64,000 nt of DNA from Gp1-AA133 sp964641665 (GCA_964641665.1 CAZXKO010000042.1:38988-102987); one strand, 5' to 3'. Shown: positions 33,866 through 43,106, numbered from the stretch's first letter. Notes: generated by a model not told the origin, from the letters alone. Program-made: numbers and translations.

Positions 33866-34264
33866 CTAGAACAGCGACTTCGGCACCGACGACAGGTGCG
33901 CGCTCGTGGTCAGGTAGCTCTGGTCCGTCACCGACTGCAGCGCCATGCGCAGGTTGCGATGATCGTCATCGCCCAGCGCAATGAAGCGGAACGGCTGCAG
34001 CGTCCCGTCGGTCGCCTTGCGCGTGGGGGACAACATCTCCGCCATGCCGATGACGGTCCCGACCTTGGTCTGGAAGCCGATCTCGACGAAGTCGCCCTGG
34101 TCCAAAGGCTTCGCCAGTTTGAGCAGTCCGCCGGTTACGGAGACGGAGTAGAGTTTGCCTCGAGAGCGCTGGCCATCATCGAATCGGATCGCAGCTAGTA
34201 CGGAACCACCTAGCTGCACCCGGGCCGCGCGGCGCGTTGGGTGCGGTTGGGGGAAATGGGTCAT
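33866..34264 (-). CDS. PilZ domain protein
   Basis: This 132-residue protein is mainly one PilZ-type beta barrel. The RRAARVQLGG start and the DFVEIGFQTKVG strand fit, and the RxxxR and D/NxSxxG c-di-GMP motifs are only partly kept (SVTGGLLKL in place of the second). c-di-GMP binding is therefore possible but unsure. It has no membrane segment. It could act on the type IV pilus or another secretion function, but it is distant from the pil operon. Confidence 0.65.
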   Translation of the reverse strand: MTHFPQPHPTRRAARVQLGGSVLAAIRFDDGQRSRGKLYSVSVTGGLLKLAKPLDQGDFVEIGFQTKVGTVIGMAEMLSPTRKATDGTLQPFRFIALGDDDHRNLRMALQSVTDQSYLTTSAHLSSVPKSLF

Positions 34265-34509
34265 AGCCGGAATGGACTATGAAGGATGCCCCAAGTTACG
34301 GGTAGATTACGGACGCACTAGTCCTGATTCGCGCGGGAATGACCATCCGGATGGCCCGCAACTCCTTGTCCCACTGGAACATATCGGCATTGACCAGGAG
34401 GCAATGGCTGGCTGGACGCAGGTTGGATTGTGAGAGCAGCATTCGCCCCAATTAACGGCCATTGGTAAGCAATCGCCATCACGGTTCGGGCCCAAACGGA
34501 TTGCGGCGC
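34265..34509. other. Intergenic stretch with no convincing gene
   Basis: Between the PilZ gene and the PadR promoter an ATG at 34272 opens a 53-codon frame ending at 34433. It has no ribosome-binding site and an ordinary composition, so it is not called a gene. Confidence 0.3.
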
Positions 34510-34547
34510 TTGACATCTACGACCGGCTATGTAGTATCGCTACATAG
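34510..34547 (+). promoter_or_regulatory. PadR promoter with overlapping palindromic operator
   Basis: TTGACA (34510-34515), a 16-base spacer and TAGTAT (34532-34537) form a sigma70-type promoter. The perfect 8-base inverted repeat CTATGTAG-TATCG-CTACATAG (34527-34547) covers the -10 box, as expected for PadR autorepression. The start codon lies only 9 bases after the palindrome, so the transcript would have a very short leader. Confidence 0.8.
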
Positions 34548-34556
34548 CGACACCCC

Positions 34557-34874
34557 ATGGTTGACTCTCCCAAAGTGTCGTACACCTCGGCCATTGTCCT
34601 CCAGACAATCGGTGGAGGATATAACTATGGGTTCGACATCATGGAAGTTACCGGTCTTCCCAGTGGCACCGTTTACCCCGCCCTGCGGCGCCTCGAGCAG
34701 CAAGAGTTGATCAACTCAAAATGGGAGAAGCAGGACGCTGCCTTCGCAGAGGAGCGGCCGGCGCGTAAGTACTACCAACTAACCCGGCGAGGCAAACATG
34801 CATTAGCCAGAGCGCGCGAGCGTTTTGCGCGGCTTGAGCAACTCGCGAAGGATGAGCCTTCCAGGCATCGTTAG
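34557..34874 (+). CDS. PadR-family transcriptional regulator
   Basis: This 105-residue winged-helix repressor has the PadR core VYPALRRLEQQELINSKWEKQ with the wing (ARKYYQLTRRGKHALA). It carries only the short C-terminal helix for dimerisation. It sits directly upstream of a MacB-like permease gene, an arrangement very common in Acidobacteria. It probably represses its own operon through the palindrome at 34527-34547. No ribosome-binding site is visible before ATG 34557, which fits a leaderless or nearly leaderless mRNA. Confidence 0.9.
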   Translation: MVDSPKVSYTSAIVLQTIGGGYNYGFDIMEVTGLPSGTVYPALRRLEQQELINSKWEKQDAAFAEERPARKYYQLTRRGKHALARARERFARLEQLAKDEPSRHR

Positions 34875-34885
34875 TTAGGAGGCTG

Positions 34886-36418
34886 GTGGACAAACCAGTT
34901 CCAAGGAGACTGCTGTGGTCCTGCTGGCTGGTTCTGCGAGCGGCCAGCGTGATAGTCCCGCGCCAGAAGCGGGCGGAGTGGCTTTTGGAGTGGCATGGGG
35001 AGGTCTGGCACTGGACTCATTTTCTTGTCGAATCCGGGCGGCTTCGTGCGAGCACCGAGCAAGAGATTCTAAGGCATTGTTGGGGAGCGTTCCCTGACGC
35101 GCTCTGGCATCGCCTCAACCGCACGGCAGTCCTGGACTTCTTGCATAACTACCCGCTTTCTCCAGGCTTTTGTCTGCTTGCTTTAGTAACCACCTTGTCG
35201 GTTCTTGTCGCCGGAAGTCCGATGTCAATCTCCTGGTGGTCTCTGCGGCCCCGTCTCCAAACCGGGCCGGTGGACCTTCTCACTGTGTCACCGAATTCGC
35301 GGTCCCACTGGCTTGAGCCTGAACTGTTGCGTGACGCTGCAACAGATTGGACGCGACGCAGCCCTTTGATCGCTCAAGCAGAAACTTATGCTTGGAGGCC
35401 GAGTGTTATTCGAGGACCCGCAGGAAAAGAAGAGGTGTTGAGCGCAAGAGTCACTCCTGGAATGTTCCGGTTGTTCGGAACGAGTCCGATCCTCGGTCGA
35501 ACGTTTGAACCAACCGATCCATCGACCCGCCAAATGTGCGTCGTGCTGAGTGACGGAGTTTGGCGTCGCCAGTTTCATGAAAGCTCGCATGTGATCGGCG
35601 AGCGTCTCTCTCTCAATGGGCAGCAAATGGAGATCATCGGTGTTCTTCGCGGGCAGTTCCACTTACCAGGAATGGACATCGGAGTGTTCACGCCCTTCGG
35701 ACCTGGTTCTCAGCCTCGAATGCCGGGACTGGAGTGGGTCAGCACCATTCTTCGGGTGCCAGCAAGCCCGCTGCTTGAAAAAACAAGACGAGACGTTGAG
35801 AAGTTTGTCAATCAGACCAGTGGCTTGCCTCCAAACACGGTCTTGGATGTCCTCTCCTCGAAAGACATCCAGTATCAGTGGTTGGAATCCTGCGCCGCTT
35901 CGATAGGCTTTGCGATCCTGTTGTTAACGATTGTCAACTGGCGGACCGCCGCGCGCCTTTGCGCAACCGGCCCGCGCCGAGCAATAACCACCGTCTTGAG
36001 GTGGTGGTTGTTTTTTGCCGCAAAGAGCAGCTTGTTGCTGGTGGTCGTTCTGGCTGGTTCCTTTGACCTTCTACAAATAGGCGTGCTCAGATTCGGGCAC
36101 ACCGCTCATAACTACGTAGATGGCACAGTAATCTGGGTCTTCCTGGTTGGACTGACAATTGCTCTGAGGTGGTCCGTTTATGACCAGCTTTCCCGCTGCC
36201 GCACCTGCCTCAGGCGTTTAGGAATCCGGGTAGACCTTGGGAACTCCATTGGTACGTTCTGTGAGCCAAGTGGGGTGGAGCTCATCTGTGATATCGGCCA
36301 CGGGATGTTGCACCTGCCCGTGATGCAGTTCAGTTGCCTCGATTCCGAGCGCTGGACTGATCTGCACGAGTCATGGAACGTGGTGACCGGAGCACAGGCA
36401 GGTGCTTCCGCCCCTTAG
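34886..36418 (+). CDS. MacB-like permease-domain protein with C-terminal Cys/His ribbon
   Basis: This 510-residue membrane protein has an N-terminal basic/Trp-rich segment (QKRAEWLLEWHGEVWHW) and a membrane helix near residues 90-110. A MacB/FtsX-type periplasmic core domain follows (VTPGMFRLFGTSPILGRTFE, VLSDGVWRRQFHES), and then three helices. The C-terminus holds CRTCL plus a later Cys and GHG, a possible zinc ribbon. Full acidobacterial duplicated permeases are about 800 residues, so this is a shortened, divergent form without a second FtsX half or an adjacent ATPase. The start GTG 34886 has AGGAGG at 34877-34882. It is in an operon with PadR. Confidence 0.72.
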   Translation: MDKPVPRRLLWSCWLVLRAASVIVPRQKRAEWLLEWHGEVWHWTHFLVESGRLRASTEQEILRHCWGAFPDALWHRLNRTAVLDFLHNYPLSPGFCLLALVTTLSVLVAGSPMSISWWSLRPRLQTGPVDLLTVSPNSRSHWLEPELLRDAATDWTRRSPLIAQAETYAWRPSVIRGPAGKEEVLSARVTPGMFRLFGTSPILGRTFEPTDPSTRQMCVVLSDGVWRRQFHESSHVIGERLSLNGQQMEIIGVLRGQFHLPGMDIGVFTPFGPGSQPRMPGLEWVSTILRVPASPLLEKTRRDVEKFVNQTSGLPPNTVLDVLSSKDIQYQWLESCAASIGFAILLLTIVNWRTAARLCATGPRRAITTVLRWWLFFAAKSSLLLVVVLAGSFDLLQIGVLRFGHTAHNYVDGTVIWVFLVGLTIALRWSVYDQLSRCRTCLRRLGIRVDLGNSIGTFCEPSGVELICDIGHGMLHLPVMQFSCLDSERWTDLHESWNVVTGAQAGASAP

Positions 36419-36484
36419 GTTCGATTGCGATCACGCTCATAGAGGAAAGGGAGGAGGCATCGCGCCTATGTCTTGCTCCGACGT

Positions 36485-36533
36485 CTGTCATCCCGACCGA
36501 AGCGAGTGGAGCGAGCGCAGTGGAGGGACCTTG
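36485..36533 (+). repeat. REP-like repeat, family A copy 1
   Basis: The element begins TGTCATCCCGACCGAAGCG and ends GGAGGGACC. Other copies are at 43107, 46593 and 57839. It lies after the MacB-like gene, facing the nnr gene end. Confidence 0.7.
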
Positions 36534-36552
36534 CGGTTTCTGACCACCACGC

Positions 36553-38127
36553 CTACCCTCGAAACCGCACGACCGCATTCCCCGCCCCTTCGCGCACGCG
36601 CCGAAACGCCTCCGGCAGCGCCTGAACCAGATCTGTCGCCACCAGCGACTGCTCCCCCATCGTCTCGCACGCCACATCGCCCGCCAGCCCGTGCAGATAG
36701 ACCGCGCTTGTCACCGCCTCCACCACCCGCTGCGGACTCTGCGCCATCATCCCCGCCACCATGCCGGTGAGTATGTCGCCGGTCCCGCCCGTCGCCATCC
36801 CCGGATTTCCCGTCGCGTTCACCCAAACCTCTCCGTCTGGTCGGGCAACCAGCGTGCGATGCCCCTTCAGCACCACGATGACGCCGTGCTCATCGGCAAA
36901 GGCCCGTGCCACCCCCACACGGTCCCTTTGAATTTCCGCAATCGACTTCCCCGTCAGCCGCGACATCTCTCCCGGATGCGGCGTAATCACCAGCGGCCGT
37001 CCCTTGCCCTCCAGTTTGCTGGCAGCCCCTTCAAAGGCGTTCAGCCCGTCCGCGTCGACCACCATCGCCAGCGAACACGTCTCCACAACCGTCCGCACAA
37101 ACTCCGCCGTCTCCGGATTCCGCGAGATCCCCGGCCCGATCGCTACCACACCCTTACCCTTCACCAGTTCATCAATGCGCCCGTACTCCAGCGCCCGCAT
37201 CGAGATCGTGCCCGCATCCGTCTCCTGCAGCGGTTCCGTCATCAGCTCCGGATGAAAACCGGCCACCGTCCCCAGCACAGTCTTCGCTGTCGCCACCGTC
37301 GCCAGGCCCGCGCCGGTGCGCAGCGCCGACATCCCCGCCATCGCTGCCGCTCCCGCCTTCCCTAACGATCCCCCAATCACCAGCACATGACCGAAGCTGC
37401 CCTTGTTGGCCTCTCGCAGGCGGGGCCCCAGAAGGGCCGCAATCTCGTGCGGCGTGATCAGGTTCAACCTTAGCGCGGACACGATCGCATCGTCCGGTGA
37501 GCCGATCGGGGCCACTATCGTCGGGCCGCCGGTCGGCCTCCCGAACGCGTGCGCAGGACGCGGAGCCGTGAACGTCACGATCGCATCGCAGCGCACCACC
37601 GCGCCCGTTTGCTCGCCCATGACATCGGCATCGGCCCCGGAAGGAATGTCTACCGCCACTACTGGAACATCCTTCGCGTTCATCGCCGCAATCGCTTCCC
37701 CATACACCCCGCTCACCGGCGGACGAAAACCGGTCCCCAGGACTGCGTCGACCAGCAAGTCGGCTTCGAGCACTGCTCGGGCTATATCGGATTTGAGCTG
37801 CTCCCCAGATTCCGCCACCACTGGCATGAACCCCATGCGGCCGAACATTTCCGCCGCATCTCCGCGCAACTCACCCGATGCGGCCAGCAGGAGCACTCCC
37901 ACGTTCCTGCCTGCTTGTCGCAGTTTGCGCGCTGCCACGAAACCGTCGCCCCCGTTGTTCCCTTTTCCGCACAGGACGCCAATCCGCTTACTCTCCGGGT
38001 ACTGCTCCAACACAAACTCTGCCACCGCGCCGCCCGCGTTCTCCATGAGCGTGAGAGACGGCACACCAAACCGCTCGCTGGTGGCGCGATCGATCTCGCG
38101 CATCTCGGCAGCGCTGACGATTTTCAT
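36553..38127 (-). CDS. nnr: Bifunctional NAD(P)H-hydrate epimerase / ADP-dependent NAD(P)H-hydrate dehydratase
   Basis: This 524-residue repair enzyme converts damaged NAD(P)HX back to NAD(P)H. The N-terminal epimerase domain (residues 1-215) has GKGNNGGDGFVAARKL and ENAGGAVAEF. The C-terminal ribokinase-like dehydratase (230-520) has TPHPGEMSRLTG and NATGNPGMATGGTGDILTG. The stop of the upstream K+ channel gene overlaps its ATG by four bases, so the two are coupled. Confidence 0.94.
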   Translation of the reverse strand: MKIVSAAEMREIDRATSERFGVPSLTLMENAGGAVAEFVLEQYPESKRIGVLCGKGNNGGDGFVAARKLRQAGRNVGVLLLAASGELRGDAAEMFGRMGFMPVVAESGEQLKSDIARAVLEADLLVDAVLGTGFRPPVSGVYGEAIAAMNAKDVPVVAVDIPSGADADVMGEQTGAVVRCDAIVTFTAPRPAHAFGRPTGGPTIVAPIGSPDDAIVSALRLNLITPHEIAALLGPRLREANKGSFGHVLVIGGSLGKAGAAAMAGMSALRTGAGLATVATAKTVLGTVAGFHPELMTEPLQETDAGTISMRALEYGRIDELVKGKGVVAIGPGISRNPETAEFVRTVVETCSLAMVVDADGLNAFEGAASKLEGKGRPLVITPHPGEMSRLTGKSIAEIQRDRVGVARAFADEHGVIVVLKGHRTLVARPDGEVWVNATGNPGMATGGTGDILTGMVAGMMAQSPQRVVEAVTSAVYLHGLAGDVACETMGEQSLVATDLVQALPEAFRRVREGAGNAVVRFRG

Positions 38128-39122
38128 GATTTCGAAGCCGCCATCTGTTCCACCTGGCGGAGTTGGGCGGGCTCGCCCATGGCGATGAGAAAATCTCCCG
38201 GCTCGATGCGGTCGTCGGGCGCCGGGTTGAAGCGCATCCCACTCTCGCGCTTGATTGCCAGGACAATCACACCGCGCTCCTGGCGGATACGCGAAGTTTC
38301 GATCGTCTTCCCGGCAAAGCCCGAGTCCAGCCCAATGCAGATCTCGCCAATCTCGAGATCCATGCCTAAATGCGTGGTCGCAGTATCCAGAAAGCTGACC
38401 ACGTGCGGCCGCAAGAAAGTCTGCGCGATGCGCTGCCCGGCAAACGAATACGGCGACACAATAAAATCAGCCCCCGCCGTTAGCAGATGTTTTTCGGCGT
38501 CTTCTTCGCTGGCGCGCGCGATGATCTTCAGCTTCGGATTCAGCGCCCGCGCCGTCAAAATGATGTATAGATTGGTCGCGTCGGTCGTGGTGGCCGCGAC
38601 CAGCCCGCGCGCTCGCTCGATATGCGCCTCGCGCAGGGTCTGCTCCTTGGTCGCATCCCCCACCATCATCAGCCATTCTTGGTTGTAGCGCGCCGCTTTT
38701 GCATCGTTGTTCTCGATGATCACGAACGGCACGGGCTTGCGCGCCAGTTCGCGAGCCGAACTCCGTCCCACCCGCCCGGCCCCACAGATGATGTAGTGCT
38801 CGGTGAGTCGCTCAATGTCGCGTTCCATTCTTCGCCTGCCGAAAAAGCTGCGCAGCTCGAATTCTAGCAAAGCCTGCGTCAGCGCCCCGATCGCCAGAAA
38901 CACCAGCGAAACGCCCGCGAAAATCAGCAGAACATTGAACACTCGCCCCGCCTGCGACAGCGGATGCGTCTCCTGGTACCCAATGGTGGTCAGCGTGGTG
39001 GCGACCATGTAAAAGCCGTCGAACCACGACCACCCTTCGATGAAGTGAAACCCCGCGGTGCCCGCGAGAATGACGCACGCGAGCGCAAGCCCGATCAGGC
39101 GAAGATTATGGAGAGCTTTCAA
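38124..39122 (-). CDS. Potassium channel with TrkA-N/TrkA-C (RCK) domains
   Basis: This 332-residue two-helix K+ channel has TM1 at residues 8-28, a pore helix and filter at 42-51 (TTLTTIGYQE), TM2 at about 57-85, and then TrkA-N (GAGRVGRSSARELA) and TrkA-C ligand-binding domains. The filter reads TIGYQ, where TVGYG/TIGYG is usual, so the second filter glycine is replaced by Gln and ion selectivity may differ. It probably adjusts membrane potential or K+ content and is gated by a nucleotide. Confidence 0.88.
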   Translation of the reverse strand: MKALHNLRLIGLALACVILAGTAGFHFIEGWSWFDGFYMVATTLTTIGYQETHPLSQAGRVFNVLLIFAGVSLVFLAIGALTQALLEFELRSFFGRRRMERDIERLTEHYIICGAGRVGRSSARELARKPVPFVIIENNDAKAARYNQEWLMMVGDATKEQTLREAHIERARGLVAATTTDATNLYIILTARALNPKLKIIARASEEDAEKHLLTAGADFIVSPYSFAGQRIAQTFLRPHVVSFLDTATTHLGMDLEIGEICIGLDSGFAGKTIETSRIRQERGVIVLAIKRESGMRFNPAPDDRIEPGDFLIAMGEPAQLRQVEQMAASKS

Positions 39123-39267
39123 GGGCAGTCGCTTGTCGTCAGTCGCTGGTCGTTAGAACCGGGTTCGCCGCCAACTCGATCTGCTATGCGCACGACAATC
39201 CAGCGTACCGACCGCACGCATGATAAATCTCGGCTAGCGACTAGCGACTGAAGACCCGTGACTGATG
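39123..39267. repeat. Degenerate CGACTG/TCAGTCGCTGG intergenic repeats
   Basis: Short words such as CAGTCGCTTG, CAGTCGCTGG, GCGACTAGCGACTGAAG and CGTGACTGATG fill this gap between the channel and the first APC permease. It is the same class as at 9604-9753 and 58792-58821. Confidence 0.5.
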
Positions 39268-40785
39268 TCAGTCCGCCATCGAAGGCGCGGGGCTCGGTTC
39301 TGCTGCGCCTGCGTTCAGTGCCTGCACTTTGCTGTGCTTCCGGCTATAGCTGAAGTAGATGACCAAGCCGATCAGCAGCCAGACGATCAGCCGCAACCAA
39401 TTCGTCCAACCGAGACCGTAAATCATCGCACCGCAGATAACGACACCCGCGGTCGAAACAAACGGCACGGCCGGCACCCTGAATGCGCGCGGCAGGTCGG
39501 GCCTCCGCACGCGCAGAATCCAGACCCCGATACACACCAGGATGAACGCAAACAGCGTCCCGATGCTGGTCATCTCGCCAACGATGTCCTCAGGAAGGAA
39601 GGCAGCAAACAATCCCGTGAAAACGAAGAAGAGCATGTTCGACTTGTACGGAGTGCGGAAACGTGGATGAATGTCGGAAAAGATCTTGGGCACCAGCCCG
39701 TCATTACTCATGGAATAGAACACCCGCGACTGGCCGAGCAACATCACGAGAATTACGGAAGAGAACCCCAACAGAATCGCAACCGTAACCGACTTCGACA
39801 GCCACTCGTATCCGTGCATGTATTTGGTGATCGCAAACGCAACCGAGGCTTCCCGGCCGGCAGTACGGAAGTCCTGCACCGTGGCCACTCCGCTTAGAAC
39901 GAAGGAGAAAAGAACGTACAGGACGGTGCAGATGACGAGCGAGCCCAGAATGCCGATCGGCATGTCGCGTTTCGGGTTACGCGCTTCCTGTGCCGCGGTG
40001 GAAACCGCGTCGAATCCTATATAGGCGAAGAAGACCACGCCCGCAGCACCCAGGATGCCCAATAAACCGCCGTAGTGGTGCGCGATACCCTGCGATGTCA
40101 CGTAGGTTGCGGGAGCGGGGATGAACGGTGTGTGATTGGCCGGATTCATGAAGCCCCAACCGATGCCGATGACCAGCAGAACGATCGCCACTTTCAGAAC
40201 CACAATGAACCCGTTGACGATGGCAGATTCCTTGGTTCCCTTGATGAGCAGGGCCGACAAGAGCAACAGGATGAAGAGGGCCGGCACATTGACCATGCCG
40301 CGAACGCCCGTATCCATTGCTCTCTCAAAGGGAGAGTGACTCCATTGATAGGGGACGCGCAGGCCGAACCAGTCGAGCACGCGGTTGGCGTATTGACTCC
40401 ACGAGACGGCAACGGTGGCAGCCCCGACCGCATATTCCAGCACCAGATCCCACCCAATAATCCACGCCATCAACTCTCCCATGGTCGTGTAGGAGTAGGT
40501 GTACGCGCTTCCCGCAACCGGAATCATGGAAGCGAATTCGGCGTAGCAGAGTCCGGCGAAGGCGCAGCCAAATCCGGCAACAATAAACGCCAGGGTCACA
40601 GACGGACCGGAGCGATCGGCGATGGCGTCGGCGGTACGAACGAAGAGGCCGGCGCCGATGATCGCGCCGATGCCGAGCATGGTCAGGTTGACCGGGCCCA
40701 GCGTGCGCTTGAGGCTATGCTCGCCGGTTTCCTGCGCCTCCTGCATCAGGGTATGCAAAGACTTGGTTGCTGTGAGACTGGCCAT
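39268..40785 (-). CDS. APC-family amino acid permease
   Basis: This 505-residue inner-membrane transporter has 12 predicted helices. The APC start is LGPVNLTMLGIGAIIGAGLF, with GFDAVSTAAQEARNPKRDMP in the central region. It resembles cationic amino acid transporters of the CAT group (long N-terminus and AYTYSYTTMGELMAW helix 3). It lies 12 bases downstream of a second, unrelated APC permease on the same strand, so the two are likely co-transcribed. No substrate is visible. Confidence 0.87.
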   Translation of the reverse strand: MASLTATKSLHTLMQEAQETGEHSLKRTLGPVNLTMLGIGAIIGAGLFVRTADAIADRSGPSVTLAFIVAGFGCAFAGLCYAEFASMIPVAGSAYTYSYTTMGELMAWIIGWDLVLEYAVGAATVAVSWSQYANRVLDWFGLRVPYQWSHSPFERAMDTGVRGMVNVPALFILLLLSALLIKGTKESAIVNGFIVVLKVAIVLLVIGIGWGFMNPANHTPFIPAPATYVTSQGIAHHYGGLLGILGAAGVVFFAYIGFDAVSTAAQEARNPKRDMPIGILGSLVICTVLYVLFSFVLSGVATVQDFRTAGREASVAFAITKYMHGYEWLSKSVTVAILLGFSSVILVMLLGQSRVFYSMSNDGLVPKIFSDIHPRFRTPYKSNMLFFVFTGLFAAFLPEDIVGEMTSIGTLFAFILVCIGVWILRVRRPDLPRAFRVPAVPFVSTAGVVICGAMIYGLGWTNWLRLIVWLLIGLVIYFSYSRKHSKVQALNAGAAEPSPAPSMAD

Positions 40786-40797
40786 GGAAACGCTCTC

Positions 40798-42375
40798 CTA
40801 TGTCGGAATCGACTGCGCAGGAGCAGCCGTTTGCTGCCGCGAGCGCCACGCGAAATACACCGGGATCCCCAGCAGCACGATAATCAGCCCTGGCCACGTG
40901 TACTGCGGTTTGTAGCGCAATAGTACGACATCAATGAACAAAGCCATCACAATATACACAGCCGGAAGTATCGGGTAACCCACTGCCCGGTAGGGCCTGT
41001 CCGCGTCCGGGTGCGTGCGCCGCAGCACGAATAACCCGCCAATCGTCAGGATGTAAAACACCAGCACCGCAAAAATGATGTAATCCAGAAGCTGCCCGTA
41101 GCTGCCCGAGATGCACAAAATGCACGTCCACACCATCTGCACCATGAGGGAGACCGCGGGCGTCTTGTACTTAGGATGCAGTTTCGCCACGTTGCGGAAG
41201 AACAGCCCGTCCTTCGCCATGGCGTAGTAGACGCGCGCGCCCGACAGGATCAAGCCGTTACAGCAGCCAAAACTCGAAATCATGATGGCCACCGCCATCA
41301 GGGCGCCTCCGGCCGCTCCGAACATCTGCGTCATTACAGCTGTGCCCACTCGTTCTTCCGAGGCGTACTTGATCCCGCGCTCCAGAATCGTCGCGCCCGC
41401 AGGATTGCCGTCGAGCGGTAGCACGGTCAGGTAGATCACGTTGCACAGCACGTACAACAGGATCACCACGCCAGTTCCCAGCGCCAGCGATAGCGGCAGG
41501 TTGCGTCGCGGATTCTTCACCTCTCCCGCCGTAAACGTCACGTTGTTCCAGGCGTCGGCCGAGAACAGTGTGCCTACCTGCGCCACTGCCAGCACGGTCA
41601 GCGTTCCCACCCAGACGCCCGTCGCGATTTCGTGCTGAACGCCCAGTCCCGCGTTTCGCCAGAAATGTCCACTGAAGTTCGCTGCCAGCGCCTGCGCATT
41701 GCGCCCGACGAAGACCCCCAGGAGCACCAATCCTGCCAAGGCTGACACCTTCGCAGCCGTGAAAATGTTCTGGATAATCGCTCCGGTCCTCAGCCCGGAC
41801 ACGTTCACAACTGACAAGACCACCACCACGAGGATCGCCACCAGGTTCTGCGTGCTCAGCCCTACATCCATGTTCCCGAGCGTCATCGGCCCGATCAGAA
41901 TCGGGGGCACTTTCCAGATATGCAGAATCCAATGAGCGGAAGAAATCGAAGGAAAGAAGACACCCAGAAACTTGCCGAACGCAACCCCCACCGCTGCGAT
42001 CGTCCCCGTCTGAATCACCAGGAACAGCGTCCAGCCGTACAGAAATCCCCAAAGTGGGCCCAGCGCCTCCCGCAGGTAGACGTACTGTCCCCCCGCGCGC
42101 GGCATCATCGCAGCGAGTTCGCCATAGCAGAGCGCACCGACGATGGTCAGGAACCCCGTCACCAGCCACGCTCCCAGCAGCAGCGCGGGCGAGTTCACCT
42201 CTCGCGAAATCTCCGCGGAAACGATGAAGATACCCGAGCCGATCATCGACCCCATCACCAACATGGTGGCGCTAGTCAGGCCGAGCCCTTGGACGAGTTC
42301 GTTGTCTTGATGGGAATGGAGATCCCAGTCGCTGTTAACTGGTGCCGGCGCAGCTTCGTTCGTTTGCGTACTCAC
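40798..42375 (-). CDS. APC-family amino acid permease (LAT-like)
   Basis: This 525-residue transporter has 12 predicted helices, with LTSATMLVMGSMIGSGIFIV as helix 1 and YGELAAMMPRAGGQYVYLRE as the helix 3 signature of the amino acid/LAT group. The true start is GTG 42375, with GGAGGGA two bases upstream. The longer reading from 42456 begins inside an intergenic repeat and should be rejected. It is the first gene of a two-permease operon. Confidence 0.87.
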   Translation of the reverse strand: MSTQTNEAAPAPVNSDWDLHSHQDNELVQGLGLTSATMLVMGSMIGSGIFIVSAEISREVNSPALLLGAWLVTGFLTIVGALCYGELAAMMPRAGGQYVYLREALGPLWGFLYGWTLFLVIQTGTIAAVGVAFGKFLGVFFPSISSAHWILHIWKVPPILIGPMTLGNMDVGLSTQNLVAILVVVVLSVVNVSGLRTGAIIQNIFTAAKVSALAGLVLLGVFVGRNAQALAANFSGHFWRNAGLGVQHEIATGVWVGTLTVLAVAQVGTLFSADAWNNVTFTAGEVKNPRRNLPLSLALGTGVVILLYVLCNVIYLTVLPLDGNPAGATILERGIKYASEERVGTAVMTQMFGAAGGALMAVAIMISSFGCCNGLILSGARVYYAMAKDGLFFRNVAKLHPKYKTPAVSLMVQMVWTCILCISGSYGQLLDYIIFAVLVFYILTIGGLFVLRRTHPDADRPYRAVGYPILPAVYIVMALFIDVVLLRYKPQYTWPGLIIVLLGIPVYFAWRSRQQTAAPAQSIPT

Positions 42376-42383
42376 GTCCCTCC

Positions 42384-42457
42384 GTAGCGCCGGCATCTTG
42401 CCGGCTGTCGCGAGAGCCTGCCCTGAGCTTGTCGAAGGGGCGTCCCGCCCTCGCACG
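42384..42457 (-). repeat. REP-like two-hairpin repeat, family B copy 1 (5' leader)
   Basis: On the minus (sense) strand, a hairpin pair (GCCGGCA/TGCCGGC and a CGGGACG-type stem) precedes the permease GTG by 8 bases. The far end carries a second, nested repeat with CTGAGCTTGTCGAAGGGG (plus strand). Copies 2 and 3 are at 44718 and 53129. Confidence 0.7.
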
Positions 42458-42482
42458 ATTGTGTTTCGAAAGTGACACGACT

Positions 42483-43097
42483 TTACCCCAAGATGCGCAA
42501 AAATTCCTCTGCTGATTTGCGTGGCTCCCGTGTCAAGTCCGATATCACTGCCACCGCGTCCGCTCCTGCTTCGATCACCGCCCGTCCGTTCTCCCGCGTA
42601 ATCCCGCCAATCGCCACCAGCGGTCTGCGCGTCAGAGCCCTCGCCCGTCGTACTCCCTCCAGCCCCACCACGGGATCGGGCTTGTCCTTACTCGAGGTCG
42701 CAAAAACGGGGCCAATCGCCAGGTAGTCCGCCGTGGTCGCATCCGCTTCCCGAAGCTGCTCCGGATTATGCGTCGACACCCCTAGCCACAGATCCGGCCC
42801 AATCACCCTGCGCGCGCCCTCCGGGGACAGATCCTCCTGCCCCACGTGCACCCCATTGAACCCCGCCGCCAGACACAGATCAGAGCGGTCATTCATGATC
42901 AGCCGCACCGAATCCCCTAGCCGCGCCTTCAGCGCCCTTCCCTGCTCTAGAATCTGCCGCGCATCACCCGACTTGTTCCGGTATTGCAGCAGCGAGACCC
43001 CGCCCGCGCGAAGTTCCTCCGCCGCCGCAAGCATCGTAGCCACGTCCCCGAACCGGGAAGCGTCGAGAATTGGGTATAACCGCGGCAACTGGATCAT
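42483..43097 (-). CDS. thiE: Thiamine phosphate synthase
   Basis: This TIM-barrel enzyme of about 204 residues joins HMP-PP and HET-P to make thiamine phosphate. Motifs are LLQYRNKSGDARQILE, IMNDRSDLCLAAGFNGVHVG and AIGPVFATSSK with the phosphate loop GGITRENGRAVIEAGADAVAVIS. ATG 43097 is preferred to the start at 43112, because the latter lies in a repeat. It stands apart from other thi genes. Confidence 0.93.
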   Translation of the reverse strand: MIQLPRLYPILDASRFGDVATMLAAAEELRAGGVSLLQYRNKSGDARQILEQGRALKARLGDSVRLIMNDRSDLCLAAGFNGVHVGQEDLSPEGARRVIGPDLWLGVSTHNPEQLREADATTADYLAIGPVFATSSKDKPDPVVGLEGVRRARALTRRPLVAIGGITRENGRAVIEAGADAVAVISDLTREPRKSAEEFLRILG

Positions 43098-43106
43098 CAG
43101 AGAACC

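Noticed and set aside
34272..34433. 53-codon frame between PilZ and PadR
   Set aside because: No ribosome-binding site and no support beyond an open frame.
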